NCBI RefSeq assembly: GCF_900168125.1
Contig: NZ_FUZF01000019.1
Location: forward strand, 1-64,000
Reading direction: 5' to 3'
Source: Sphingobacterium nematocida
Lineage (GTDB): Bacteria; Bacteroidota; Bacteroidia; Sphingobacteriales; Sphingobacteriaceae
DNA: 64,000 nt
In this document: in pieces, positions 33,933 to 42,950 of the stretch
How the letters are laid out: the number at the start of each line of letters is the position of its first letter
Position numbering within the stretch: the stretch's first letter is position 1
Translations under genes and position numbers: made by a program
Notes under the pieces: model-generated
Told to the model about the DNA's origin: nothing
The model's database searches: none
The model's input: only the letters and a program-made list of their open reading frames with translations

Positions 33933-35789
33933 ATGAACCCATTTTTAGAACTGGGAATCCGTGAGGAAGTTGTTAATGCCATCTCAGAATTAGGTTTCGA
34001 AAAACCTTCTGAAATTCAGGAAAAAGCCATTCCTGTATTATTGACTGGCAACGACGATTTTGTCGGATTAGCCCAAACCGGCACAGGTAAGACAGCGGCA
34101 TTTGGTCTTCCATTATTAGAGCAATTAGACTTTTCTCAAAAACAACCGCAAGCCTTGGTACTTTGTCCAACGCGTGAGCTCTGTTTACAAATCTCTAAAG
34201 ATTTAGAAAAATTTGCAAAATACATCGACAACGTACATGTTGTAGCTGTATACGGAGGTGCAAACATCTCTGATCAATTACGTCAGATCAGACGTGGTGT
34301 GCAAATTGTAGTGGCGACTCCAGGTCGTATGTTGGATATCATTGGCAGAAATGCGATTGATTTTTCGCAAGTAAAATATGTTGTATTGGATGAAGCGGAT
34401 GAGATGTTGAATATGGGCTTCAAAGAAGACATTAACAACATTTTGTCGGAGACACCAGATGACAAAAAAACATGGTTATTTTCAGCAACCATGCCAAAAG
34501 AAGTGCGTCGTATAGCTCAAAACTATATGACAGATCCGGTAGAAATGACTGTCGGAACGAAAAACACAGGTAATGCAAACATTGAGCATCATTACTACCT
34601 GATCAGAGCAAAAGATAAATACGCAGCTTTTAAGCGCATCGTGGATTCCAATCCTGAAATTTTCGGTATTGTATTCTGTCGTACTAAAATCGAGACGCAA
34701 GAAATTGCTGAAGCTTTAATCAAGGATGGATACAACGCGGATTCACTACACGGGGATTTATCTCAACAACAACGTGACAAGGTAATGAAACGTTACCGTG
34801 ACCGCAGCTTACAGTTATTGATTGCTACTGATGTTGCAGCGCGTGGTATAGATGTAAACAACATTACGCATGTTATCAACTTCTCTTTACCTGACGAAAT
34901 CGAGAACTATACACACCGTTCTGGTCGTACAGCTCGCGCAGGTAAAACAGGTATTTCGATATCTTTGATTAACATCAAAGAACAAAGTAAAATCCGTCAA
35001 CTTGAAAAAGTAATCGGAAAAACTTTCGAACGCAAACAGGTACCTCAAGGTCCAGAAGTTGTAGAAAAACAACTTTTGACAATCATCAACAAAGTTCAGA
35101 ATGTTGAGGTAAATGAAGCACAAATCAATCAATTCTTACCAGCTATTATGGAAGGTTTTGAATCGTTATCAAAAGAAGATATCGTAAAAAGATTTGCTTC
35201 ATTAGAGTTTAATCGATTCCTAGAATACTACAACAACGCACCTGATCTAAACATCGATGCTCGCGAGAGTAGAGACGGAAGAGACCGTGACCGTGGTGAG
35301 CGCGGAGAACGTGGCCCGCGTACAGGATCAAAAGGATACACCCGTTTATTTATGAACTTGGGTGCTGTTGACGAGTTCTCTCGTGGAGACATGTTAGGAT
35401 TCATCTGTAACAATGCTAAGATCTCTGGAAAATCAATCGGCAAGATTGATATGAAAGGAGTATTTACATTCTTCGAAGTTCAAGACGAAGAAGTAAATAA
35501 GGTATTTGAAGGATTCAAAGCTGTTGATTTCAATGGTCGTCAAGTACGCATCGAAGTCTCAGGCGATAGCCAATCGGATAGAGGTGGTCGCTCAAGAGGT
35601 GGAGAGCGTCGCGGTGGCTACGGCGGCGGCGGTAGTGACAGAAGAGAGCGTGGAGGATATGGTGGCGGTGATCGTCGCAGCAGCGGTGGTTACGGTAGTG
35701 GTAGTGGAAGAGGTGATCGCGGTGGAAACAGCGGTGGCGGATTCCGTGATTTCTCTGGCAAACGTCGTGAATCAAAAGGTAAATATTAA
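33933..35789 (+). CDS. DEAD-box RNA helicase with Gly/Arg-rich tail
   Basis: The start at 33933 (MNPFLELGIREEVVNAISEL) gives 618 residues. A longer frame from TTG at 33882 would overlap the promoter. All DEAD-box motifs are present: Q motif (FEKPSEIQ), AQTGTGKT, PTRELCLQ, DEAD, SAT, HGDLSQQQRD, and HRSGRTARAGKTG. Residues about 470-550 form a DbpA-type RNA-binding domain (RLFMNLGAVDEFSRGDMLGF). The tail from about 555 is rich in Gly, Arg and Ser (GGYGGGGSDRRERGG). It belongs to the CsdA/DeaD group, which unwinds RNA in ribosome assembly, decay or cold adaptation. A bidirectional terminator follows. Confidence 0.95.
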   Translation: MNPFLELGIREEVVNAISELGFEKPSEIQEKAIPVLLTGNDDFVGLAQTGTGKTAAFGLPLLEQLDFSQKQPQALVLCPTRELCLQISKDLEKFAKYIDNVHVVAVYGGANISDQLRQIRRGVQIVVATPGRMLDIIGRNAIDFSQVKYVVLDEADEMLNMGFKEDINNILSETPDDKKTWLFSATMPKEVRRIAQNYMTDPVEMTVGTKNTGNANIEHHYYLIRAKDKYAAFKRIVDSNPEIFGIVFCRTKIETQEIAEALIKDGYNADSLHGDLSQQQRDKVMKRYRDRSLQLLIATDVAARGIDVNNITHVINFSLPDEIENYTHRSGRTARAGKTGISISLINIKEQSKIRQLEKVIGKTFERKQVPQGPEVVEKQLLTIINKVQNVEVNEAQINQFLPAIMEGFESLSKEDIVKRFASLEFNRFLEYYNNAPDLNIDARESRDGRDRDRGERGERGPRTGSKGYTRLFMNLGAVDEFSRGDMLGFICNNAKISGKSIGKIDMKGVFTFFEVQDEEVNKVFEGFKAVDFNGRQVRIEVSGDSQSDRGGRSRGGERRGGYGGGGSDRRERGGYGGGDRRSSGGYGSGSGRGDRGGNSGGGFRDFSGKRRESKGKY

Positions 35790-35802
35790 TCTTTAGGATT
35801 AT

Positions 35803-35850
35803 CGTTAATAAAAAAAGCCTCATCTAATGATGAGGCTTTTTTTATTAACG
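35803..35850. terminator. Perfect bidirectional terminator overlapping the HPP stop codon
   Basis: Arms 35803-35824 and 35829-35850 are perfectly complementary over 22 nt with a 4-nt loop (core AAAAAAGCCTCATC). The HPP gene stop codon (35845-35847) is within the second arm. Confidence 0.9.
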
Positions 35851-36447
35851 ACTAAACCGTCTTTTCAAATGTTCCCTACGTGACCTTCTTAACCGGGATC
35901 CCTTTACGGGATAGTGTCTATTTTTAGTAATATTATTAAACAGTAATGCTACTAAAAAAAGGATTAAAGCACCTGTAAATACTGGGCTCAACACATACCA
36001 ATAACCTAGAGAAGCTATTTTCGTGCCTCCAGAAACTGCTATTAATGCAGTCGCTCCTCCTGGAGGATGCAATGTGCGTGTAATCTGCATGAAGACTATA
36101 GAAAAGGCAACAGCCAATGGAGCTGTCAGCCAAATGATATCCGGAGCCAATGTGGCCACTGTAACTCCAACCAGCGCCGACACCACATGCCCTCCTATCA
36201 AATTACGCGGTTGAGCCAATGGACTTTGGATCGCTCCATACACCAAAACACTGGATGCACCAAAAGAACCAATTAAAAAAACATTTTCCAACGATGGCAA
36301 ATGCAAAGACTGAATATATGCAATGATTCCAATTCCAACGAATGCACCTACAAAAGACCAGAAATGTTCACGATGATCAATCAGTGTCTCCCGATACATG
36401 ACATATCGGTATTTTCTAAACTGCCGCTCTATCTTCCTTTTTAACAT
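35845..36447 (-). CDS. HPP family membrane protein
   Basis: This 200-residue protein has a basic N-terminus, four hydrophobic segments (about 30-175), and the name-giving motif LHPPGGATALIAV near residues 126-138. A second conserved segment is SLHLPSLENVFLIGSFGASSVLVYG. HPP proteins sit in the inner membrane; some plant and cyanobacterial members transport nitrite. The role here is unknown. It ends in a basic tail (GSRLRRSRREHLKRRFSR). Confidence 0.88.
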   Translation of the reverse strand: MLKRKIERQFRKYRYVMYRETLIDHREHFWSFVGAFVGIGIIAYIQSLHLPSLENVFLIGSFGASSVLVYGAIQSPLAQPRNLIGGHVVSALVGVTVATLAPDIIWLTAPLAVAFSIVFMQITRTLHPPGGATALIAVSGGTKIASLGYWYVLSPVFTGALILFLVALLFNNITKNRHYPVKGSRLRRSRREHLKRRFSR

Positions 36448-36491
36448 CTATTGTTTAGCATTGCGTATTAGCGAATTCGCAAATTTACATT

Positions 36492-37280
36492 CTAACCTTT
36501 ATTCCCTAACTCTCTTTGACGTATAGCCTCATAAATAACGACTGCTGCCGATACCGAAACATTCAACGAACCAATCTCCCCAAACATCGGGATCTTAGCA
36601 AGCTTATCTGAAATCCGGATTAATTCGTCCGACACACCAACGTCTTCAGCCCCCATAATGATACAGGTAGGCCCACTATAATCAACATCATACACAGAGT
36701 CTTTAGTTTTTTCTGTACTGACGACCAATTGTATTCCCGATTCAATTAAAAAACGTCCGGTTTTACCCAATGAGTCTTGTCTGCAGACAGGTATTTTGTA
36801 TAGCGCTCCAGCAGATGTCTTAATCGCGTCGGGATTGATTTCAGCAGATCCCTTTTTGGGTACAATAATAGCATGTACACCGGCACATTCCGCTGTCCGT
36901 GCAATGGCCCCCATATTACGAACATCTGTCACACCATCCAACATCAATAACAAAGGAGTCTCTCCTCTCTCATAAATCTGTGGCAACAAATCTTCTATAT
37001 TATGATATACTATCGGTGATATGACAGCGATCACCCCTTGATGATTCTTTCTGGTTATTCTATTCAACTTCTCGATCGGAACCTGTTGATAACCTAAACC
37101 GTGCTCTTTCAATATGGATTTCAATTCGAGGAAGAGGCTTCCGCTGATTCCGCGTTGTATAAAAAGAGATTCTATTTCCTTTCCACTGTCAATCGCTTCG
37201 ATTACTGCACGAATACCAAAAACCATTTGGTTAGTCTCTCTTTTTTCGCCCCTATCGTGACGTTGGAAATTATTTTGCAT
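36492..37280 (-). CDS. rlmB: 23S rRNA (guanosine-2'-O-)-methyltransferase RlmB-like
   Basis: This 262-residue SPOUT methyltransferase has a short substrate-binding domain (about 18-95, VFGIRAVIEAIDSGKEIESL) and a knotted catalytic domain. Key parts are LLLMLDGVTDVRNMGAIART, GSAEINPDAIKTSAGALYKIPV, IIMGAEDVGVSDELI and IGSLNVSVSAAVVIYEA. RlmB methylates G2251 of 23S rRNA; close relatives act on other RNA, so the exact site is not proven. Its leader holds an AACCGAGC palindrome of the dispersed family. Confidence 0.88.
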   Translation of the reverse strand: MQNNFQRHDRGEKRETNQMVFGIRAVIEAIDSGKEIESLFIQRGISGSLFLELKSILKEHGLGYQQVPIEKLNRITRKNHQGVIAVISPIVYHNIEDLLPQIYERGETPLLLMLDGVTDVRNMGAIARTAECAGVHAIIVPKKGSAEINPDAIKTSAGALYKIPVCRQDSLGKTGRFLIESGIQLVVSTEKTKDSVYDVDYSGPTCIIMGAEDVGVSDELIRISDKLAKIPMFGEIGSLNVSVSAAVVIYEAIRQRELGNKG

Positions 37281-37295
37281 GTTTTAAAGTATCTG

Positions 37296-37320
37296 AAGAT
37301 GAGCTCGCTAAAGCTCGGTT
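37296..37320 (-). repeat. Palindromic leader motif before rlmB
   Basis: On the reverse strand it reads AACCGAGCTTTAGCGAGCTC followed by ATCTT. It matches the motif AACCGAGCTTGCGAGCTC plus ATC in the amidohydrolase leader (15791-15811). Both sit within about 50 nt of a start codon. Confidence 0.5.
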
Positions 37321-37375
37321 AAAAAACCAAAATTAAAAATTAAAAACCATTCCAATCGAATGGCAAGAATATTAC

Positions 37376-39154
37376 TTAACTAAGCCCTAGATTAAAAGTC
37401 TTTCTCAATACTTCCAGGGCAGGATTTTTGGTAGCCATTACCTGATATTTTTCTTGGGCGGTATAGGCTTTACGGATTACGGATTGTTCCAATTGAATGG
37501 TCACAATATCCAAGGAGAAGTTTTGAAGCTCCGGACGCAAGTAATTCAGCATATCGATCTTACCTTCACGAAGTTGATCACTTTGAATAGCATTCTCTAC
37601 ATCGATCTCAATAATATTTTCCTTCAGTCTTGGAGGTGTCGATGTCATCAATGTATAAATGGTAATACGATTATTGGCTTTCATTTTTTCAGCCAACTCA
37701 TTCCATTTTCCGATGAACGTATTAAAGTTTACCTCCCTAAACTCAGTTCCCTGCACAAGGTCATTCTCCTGCTCTTCGTCAACTGCTTTTTCTTCAAAGA
37801 CAGTATTCAAGTTAGGTACCTCTACAGCCGACTTAAAATTTCCCCAGCCTTTTCCGGATGCAAAACTTTTCTTTTCCTCGACGACAGGTTTAGTTACTGG
37901 CGTAGATGGTTTGGGAGTCTCTACTGCCTGTGGTGTATTCACCACAGGAGCAACAGGACTAGGTACATTTGCAGTCGATTGTACTTGTGATTTTACTGGC
38001 TCAGGTTGTTTTTTTTTTTGATCGACCTGAGTCGATACACCATTTATTCCGAGCTGTATAGCGGCGGCTAGGTGGCACATCTTCAATAGAGCCAATTCAA
38101 CCTGTAGTCGTTGGTTCTTGCTACTTTTATAACTAATCTCACATTGATTGGCAATGTTCAGAGCTGACAGAAGCAATCCAGAACTAAGTGAAGAAGACTG
38201 TTCAAGGTATTTCTTTTTGATATTATCACTTACCTCCAACAACTTTAAGGTCTTTGGTTCTTTTGTGATCAATAAATTCCTAAAATGCCCCGATAACCCT
38301 GCGATAAAATGCCCACCGTCAAATCCACGGTTTAACACATTATCCAAGATCAATAGCGTTTCAGCGGCGTCCTCTTTAGCTATAGCGTCGACGATATTAA
38401 AATAATAATCGTAGTCTAGAATATTTAAATTCTCTATGACCGCTTGATAAGTCAGATTACGGTTTGAAAAACTAACAATCTGATCAAACATGGATAGCGC
38501 ATCGCGCAACCCTCCATCAGCCTTTTGAGCAATAACATGAAGACCGTCTATTTCAAAAGTAATATCTTCCTTTGTCGCTATTGAGCCCAGATGGCTTGCC
38601 ATATCATCGACACGGATTCTATTAAAGTCAAAAATCTGACACCGAGACAGAATAGTAGGAAGGATCTTATGCTTCTCTGTCGTAGCTAATATAAAAATAG
38701 CATACGAAGGAGGTTCTTCTAATGTTTTCAAGAAAGCATTAAATGCCGCCTGTGATAACATATGAACCTCATCAATGATGTAAATCTTGTATTTACCTGT
38801 CTGTGGCGGTATACGTACCTGATCGATCAGGTTACGGATATCGTCTACCGAATTATTAGAAGCAGCATCCAGTTCGTGGATACTAAAAGAAGTACCTCCT
38901 GCAAAGGATTTACAGCTTTCACATTCACCACATGCCTCTGTATTGGAAGAGATATTTTCACAGTTTATTGTTTTAGCTAATATACGTGCACAGGTCGTCT
39001 TTCCTACTCCCCTAGGACCACAAAACAAAAACGCCTGAGCCAGCTGATTACTATGAATCGCATTCTTTAGCGTATTTGTAATATGCAATTGTCCTACTAC
39101 AGAGTCGAAGGTAACTGGGCGATATTTACGGGCTGAAACAATGAAATTATCCAT
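37376..39154 (-). CDS. dnaX: DNA polymerase III subunits gamma and tau
   Basis: This 592-residue clamp-loader subunit has the AAA+ core (residues about 1-370): Walker A GPRGVGKTT at 46-54, a zinc module with four cysteines (C65, C75, C78, C81), DEVH Walker B at 128-131, and the sensor region LATTEKHKILPTILSRCQIF. A proline-rich linker (about 378-450) precedes the C-terminal polymerase-binding region. An uninterrupted run of 11 A in the coding strand (38009-38019) spans codons 379-382, at the end of the core. A -1 shift gives Thr-Thr-stop at once, and a +1 shift stops after five codons. A gamma form of about 384-387 residues is therefore predicted. The promoter element sits 5 nt before the ATG. 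Confidence 0.97.
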   Translation of the reverse strand: MDNFIVSARKYRPVTFDSVVGQLHITNTLKNAIHSNQLAQAFLFCGPRGVGKTTCARILAKTINCENISSNTEACGECESCKSFAGGTSFSIHELDAASNNSVDDIRNLIDQVRIPPQTGKYKIYIIDEVHMLSQAAFNAFLKTLEEPPSYAIFILATTEKHKILPTILSRCQIFDFNRIRVDDMASHLGSIATKEDITFEIDGLHVIAQKADGGLRDALSMFDQIVSFSNRNLTYQAVIENLNILDYDYYFNIVDAIAKEDAAETLLILDNVLNRGFDGGHFIAGLSGHFRNLLITKEPKTLKLLEVSDNIKKKYLEQSSSLSSGLLLSALNIANQCEISYKSSKNQRLQVELALLKMCHLAAAIQLGINGVSTQVDQKKKQPEPVKSQVQSTANVPSPVAPVVNTPQAVETPKPSTPVTKPVVEEKKSFASGKGWGNFKSAVEVPNLNTVFEEKAVDEEQENDLVQGTEFREVNFNTFIGKWNELAEKMKANNRITIYTLMTSTPPRLKENIIEIDVENAIQSDQLREGKIDMLNYLRPELQNFSLDIVTIQLEQSVIRKAYTAQEKYQVMATKNPALEVLRKTFNLGLS

Positions 39155-39159
39155 TACTG

Positions 39160-39167
39160 CAAAGATA
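39160..39167 (-). promoter_or_regulatory. dnaX promoter, -7 element close to the start codon
   Basis: On the reverse strand TATCTTTG ends 5 nt before the dnaX ATG, predicting a leaderless or nearly leaderless mRNA. Confidence 0.5.
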
Positions 39168-39186
39168 TGGAATTAGAATTGAAAAT

Positions 39187-39744
39187 CTATCTCCAAGGTT
39201 TGAAATTCGACACAACTGGCTTCGTCAAATCAAACTCGACCGAAAACAAGCGATCCGAACCTATACGCCTCAAATTGTACGTAAATTTCTTGGTATCAAT
39301 AGTCACCCACCATACATTATACGCTGCATAATCTATAAGCTGCTCTGTCTCGGCATCTGCCGGAAACATCTGCATACCTGCCTGTCCTTCGTTGGGGGCG
39401 GTACCTCCGTAATAAGTTACTTTATCCGGTGTACCATCAGACATTCGATGGTCATGCTTCAACTCGACGCGATTATTACTCCATGAAAATATCCAAGTTC
39501 GGGATTTGTCTTCCCCAACAAAGAATGGCACTTTTACCGTTCTATCCTCCCAACTCATTACCTGCATCAATAAACGTTGCCCCGTAAAGCCGTCACCTTC
39601 CTTCCCTCCTGCGACAATAGTTCCCTCATAGTACTTACCAAGGTGCGGCTTAAAAGCTTCCATAAATGATTTAGAATTCGAAGTCTGCGCATTTGCCCAG
39701 CTCATCATTATGCTTAGCAGCAGAAATAAAATGCCCTTTCTCAT
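39187..39744 (-). CDS. Secreted protein of unknown function
   Basis: This 185-residue protein has a signal peptide (MRKGILFLLLSIMMSWANAQ). The mature part is beta-rich with regularly spaced aromatic residues (RTWIFSWSNNRVELKHDHRM, VWWVTIDTKKFTYNLRRIG). It resembles a small lipocalin- or fatty-acid-binding-like barrel, but no family is assigned. The phrase KYYEGTIVAGGKEGDGFTGQ near the N-terminus and a closing KPVVSNFKPWR look conserved-type. It lies just upstream of dnaX on the same strand but has its own direction of reading into a separate promoter region. Confidence 0.72.
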   Translation of the reverse strand: MRKGILFLLLSIMMSWANAQTSNSKSFMEAFKPHLGKYYEGTIVAGGKEGDGFTGQRLLMQVMSWEDRTVKVPFFVGEDKSRTWIFSWSNNRVELKHDHRMSDGTPDKVTYYGGTAPNEGQAGMQMFPADAETEQLIDYAAYNVWWVTIDTKKFTYNLRRIGSDRLFSVEFDLTKPVVSNFKPWR

Positions 39745-39928
39745 AAAAATAACATAGTCTTAACCTATTACCCCAATATAAGATACTTTTTCGACTTTCT
39801 GTCTTAAAACTCCGATATCTACTACACATATTCTGATCCGCGAAGCCAAGACGCAGAATTATTTGTTCAAATGCCGCGAAAATTAATATTATTTTTTTAC
39901 TAACTTTATATTAAGCAAATGTTAATAA

Positions 39929-41122
39929 ATGAAATCCACTGTTCGCTATATTCTGTTATTTTGCATAGGTCTTACCTATAGCAATGTACTGTGGGCGCAA
40001 CAACTAGATACTATAGATTTCTTCAAAGAACCATTTGTTTTTGACAAATCAGAAACCCCGCAGGTTCAGATTCAAGGAAAGACAACTGAAAAATCTATTC
40101 TGGAGTTTTACAGCGCGATTGATTCAGGTCACTACATCCGACTTATCAGTCAATTAGAAACCTTTAAAACTGAAAAACACTTAAACGACTGGCTGTACTA
40201 CCAGCTCGTACGAAAAGTATCGGAATCGATCAGTCCGAAAGCAGAAAACTATCATCGTTACACTTTATACAAATGGTATCTGATGAACAAGTCGGGCTAT
40301 GATGCGAGATTGGCAGTAGGAAATGATCAGATTATCTTCTACATTAAAAACAAAGAAGACATATCGGACATCCCATTCTTTCTTTTAGATGGAGAACAGT
40401 TTACCTGCCTTAATTACCATGATTATGGCAAACTATTCAGGCAATCTGATGCGTATACCCCCGTATCGATCACTATACCAGGTGCTACCAAAGACTTTAG
40501 CTACAAGATAGCCGCTATGCCCGAATTTAAAGATGCATCTTATGCAGTCAAGAATGTAAATTTTCAGTATAAGGACAAAGTCTACGAGTTTGATATCAAA
40601 GTGAATGACAATATCTCTAGTATTTTCAAAAACTACCCCGGTGTTGATTTCGAGACCTATTTCAACATTCCTCTAACCCAAGTGACTTATCAATCACTGA
40701 TACCGGTACTCAAAGAGAACGTAAAAGGAATGCTCACGAAAGATGGTGTAGATTACTTAATGCGTTTTACACGATACGCATTTCTGTATGAGAATGATGA
40801 TATCAACTTTGGAAAAGAAAAACGACTATCTCCGGAACAGACTCTCTTAAACAACTACAGCGACTGCGACGACAGGGCTGCCCTCTTTTTCTTTTTAGTC
40901 AAGGAGCTATACAACCTTCCTATGGTAGCAATATTGTATCCGACTCATATTACCATGGCAGTACAGTTCGAACAGAAAATAGGAACGGCTATCAAGTACG
41001 AAGGGCAATATTTTTCCATTTGTGAACCTACGCCTCAGGGACAAAACCTAAATATTGGCGAAGTAGCCGATAAGTACAAACACGAAAAATACGAGATCGT
41101 GTATCATTACAAACCGAGATAA
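39929..41122 (+). CDS. Secreted transglutaminase-like protein
   Basis: This 397-residue protein has a signal peptide ending near LWAQ at about residue 24. The C-terminal 110 residues resemble the transglutaminase-like (papain-type) fold: NYSDCDDRAALFFFLV carries the probable nucleophile C313, LYPTHITMAVQ carries H340, and FSICEPTPQG places E366 where the third residue of the triad usually sits. The N-terminal 290 residues are beta-rich and unassigned. It could be a protease-like or cross-linking enzyme, or a non-catalytic member. The acidic third residue is Glu rather than the common Asp. It stands alone. Confidence 0.7.
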   Translation: MKSTVRYILLFCIGLTYSNVLWAQQLDTIDFFKEPFVFDKSETPQVQIQGKTTEKSILEFYSAIDSGHYIRLISQLETFKTEKHLNDWLYYQLVRKVSESISPKAENYHRYTLYKWYLMNKSGYDARLAVGNDQIIFYIKNKEDISDIPFFLLDGEQFTCLNYHDYGKLFRQSDAYTPVSITIPGATKDFSYKIAAMPEFKDASYAVKNVNFQYKDKVYEFDIKVNDNISSIFKNYPGVDFETYFNIPLTQVTYQSLIPVLKENVKGMLTKDGVDYLMRFTRYAFLYENDDINFGKEKRLSPEQTLLNNYSDCDDRAALFFFLVKELYNLPMVAILYPTHITMAVQFEQKIGTAIKYEGQYFSICEPTPQGQNLNIGEVADKYKHEKYEIVYHYKPR

Positions 41123-41208
41123 GATTTCTTTGCCAACACTCTATTACTTTAATCTAGCTTTCCGAGCTATACCGAATCGGACAGCTCGCCAGTAATACCA
41201 TGTCTTTC

Positions 41209-41628
41209 CTAATTTACACGCTTAAATTTTTCCCCACAACCTTCGAAACAGTTATAGTAAAGGGTTAGCTCATCCGACTTAATTTCAAAAGATATTTCAG
41301 TCTCACACTTTTCAACAATAATTTTATTCAATCCACCATACATTTCTTTGATTTTAAAATTAGAACTTTCATTAGCATTACTGTTTATATTGATTAAACA
41401 TAAATCACCATTCGTTGATTTAACTTTGCCTTCTTTAGTAAACTCTAATATTTTTTTACCTTCTATTTTTCTGAACTTGCCTGACCCATCTCCAGGGTCT
41501 GCATAAATCTCTGTTAATTTCCATGTGCCAGCGAGTTCAAAAGGATCTGTCGAAGTCACATCTGACTTCTTGCAAGAGCAGAATAATACTATAAACGTAA
41601 TGGCAAATACCGGGGAACATCTTTTCAT
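41209..41628 (-). CDS. Lipocalin-like lipoprotein
   Basis: This 139-residue protein has a lipoprotein signal (MKRCSPVFAITFIVLFCSCKK, lipobox FCSC). The mature part starts with LAGTWKLTEIYADPGDGSGK, the opening strand found in the lipocalin-like families common in Bacteroidota, and continues with strands such as ILEFTKEGKVKSTNG and ISFEIKSDELTLYYNC. Ligand and function are unknown. It borders the gene-free repeat interval. Confidence 0.75.
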   Translation of the reverse strand: MKRCSPVFAITFIVLFCSCKKSDVTSTDPFELAGTWKLTEIYADPGDGSGKFRKIEGKKILEFTKEGKVKSTNGDLCLININSNANESSNFKIKEMYGGLNKIIVEKCETEISFEIKSDELTLYYNCFEGCGEKFKRVN

Positions 41629-41742
41629 ATATAATTTGATTTTTATCCACTAAATAGCGGATTCTTTGGTTTTTGATTAATGTTTCAAGTTAAAACGAAA
41701 CTACTCTCCAGTTTGCTACATCAATTAAATCGTCAAGAAAAA

Positions 41743-42267
41743 GTGACCACTTTATGTGATACTGCTACCACTATATACTAACAAGGGATCACTATCCAGC
41801 GAAAAGTGATCACAATTTATAAAAAAGTGATCACCGACTATCAATCTGCGGTCACTTTCTACCAATAACCGACCACATTGTCCAAACAAGTGATTACTAT
41901 ACTCAAACAGGTATCCCCCTCGCCAAAAAAAGTGACAACAATATACCAAGAAGTAACCACTCCAAAGCATATTGTAATCACCGAGCAGCAAGAAGTGAAC
42001 AGTCGCCTACAATTTGTGATCACTAAATCGTACATTGTGGTCACTCCGCCTAAAAGAGTGAGCACTATTTCAGAAGTCGTAAACACTGAAACAGAAAGAG
42101 TGACCACCTTACATCAACAAAGGTACACAACTCAATAAAAGGTAGCCACTTTGTGCCAAATAGGTATCATTCTGTAGCAAATACCAGTCACCTTATTGCT
42201 AAAAGTAGTCACTGAATACCAACATGTATTCACTCATTCCAGAGAAGTATTCACTTTTTCCCAGCTT
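41743..42267. repeat. Degenerate tandem array, 25 units with exact 21-nt period
   Basis: Twenty-five units begin at 41743 and at every 21st base to 42247, with no insertion or deletion over 525 bp. Units are very diverged, yet 22 of 25 have CA at positions 6-7 of the unit. The common core is the palindrome GTGATCAC, followed by T-N-T-N-TACCAA-NAA. Best cores: 41743 (GTGACCAC), 41806, 41827 and 42016 (GTGATCAC), 42037 (GTGGTCAC), 42100 (GTGACCAC). Read as codons the plus strand gives heptads like KVITIYQ, broken by stops at 41779, 41866, 42136 and 42172. It is not a CRISPR array. Confidence 0.9.
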
Positions 42268-42613
42268 TTATTACCAAGTTGTTGTTTGATTCCTCTATTT
42301 CTCTTCCTTTTTTTGCGTAAAGTAGGCAATTGAAAAGTTAGAAAAACATAAACTTACTCACCTCAAAATGCCGAAATAAGATCGTAAAAATCATCCCCGC
42401 AAAAGATGGGCAAGTATGTCTTACAGAGAAGAGTTACAGCGATTATAAAGTAGATATTCCGTATCATCTGAGGCATTTTTTATGTACCGGTTTGTGCCTT
42501 GCCCTTCGGTCGTTCTTGCATGCCCCTTAAAGAGAAGTAGGAAACATGTTCGAGACTGTCTTGGGACATCCTCACCTGTTGTTCGCTTATTGTTCGAGTA
42601 CCGTTTGCCTTGG

Positions 42614-42764
42614 TGACAAAGCTTAGTCGAAGAATTGGCAAAGGATAGTCGAAGCAGTCCCGAAGAAATCCCGAGGATGGCACGGAGCATTATCGAAGCA
42701 TAGTCGAATCTATAATGGAGTTGAGGGGACTTGAGCCGACTTAAGGGGACTTGAAGGGACTTTG
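42614..42764. repeat. Degenerate tandem array of 11-nt units passing into 10-nt units
   Basis: Eleven units follow at exact 11-nt spacing from 42614 to 42734, including AGTCGAAGAAT, AGTCGAAGCAG, TCCCGAAGAAA, TATCGAAGCAT and AGTCGAATCTA. Three 10-nt units follow (GCCGACTTAA, GGGGACTTGA, AGGGACTTTG) to 42764. It lies in the same gene-free interval as the 21-nt array but has a different sequence. Confidence 0.7.
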
Positions 42765-42950
42765 ACCAATTCATTGATAGCATTCCTTGATTATTACCAA
42801 AAACTATACTAAACCTATTCATAAAACGGCTATGGAGCATTCACATCTACCCACACAACTAGCTCTTAACCACTTATCGCTATAAGATTTAGTATATTGC
42901 GTTCGACCATTAGTGAACCGAGTTTATAAAACCCTTTAACCTTTTCTTTC

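Noticed and set aside
35506..35823. Alternative frames over the helicase C-terminus (Val/Ala-rich on plus, His/Arg-rich on minus)
   Set aside because: They are shadows of the Gly/Arg-rich codons of the helicase tail.
41752..42138. Overlapping open frames on both strands inside the 21-nt array
   Set aside because: Because the period is a multiple of three and the consensus lacks stops in several frames, open frames arise automatically. They have no ribosome-binding context, no recognisable domain, and stops break the best plus-strand frame.
41743..42267. CRISPR-like array
   Set aside because: There are no identical repeats with unique spacers: the whole 21-nt unit is one degenerate repeat, and no cas gene is present in the window.
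42421..42840. 139-codon reverse-strand ORF
   Set aside because: It overlaps the 11/10-nt array, has no signal, domain or promoter, and its composition looks non-coding.
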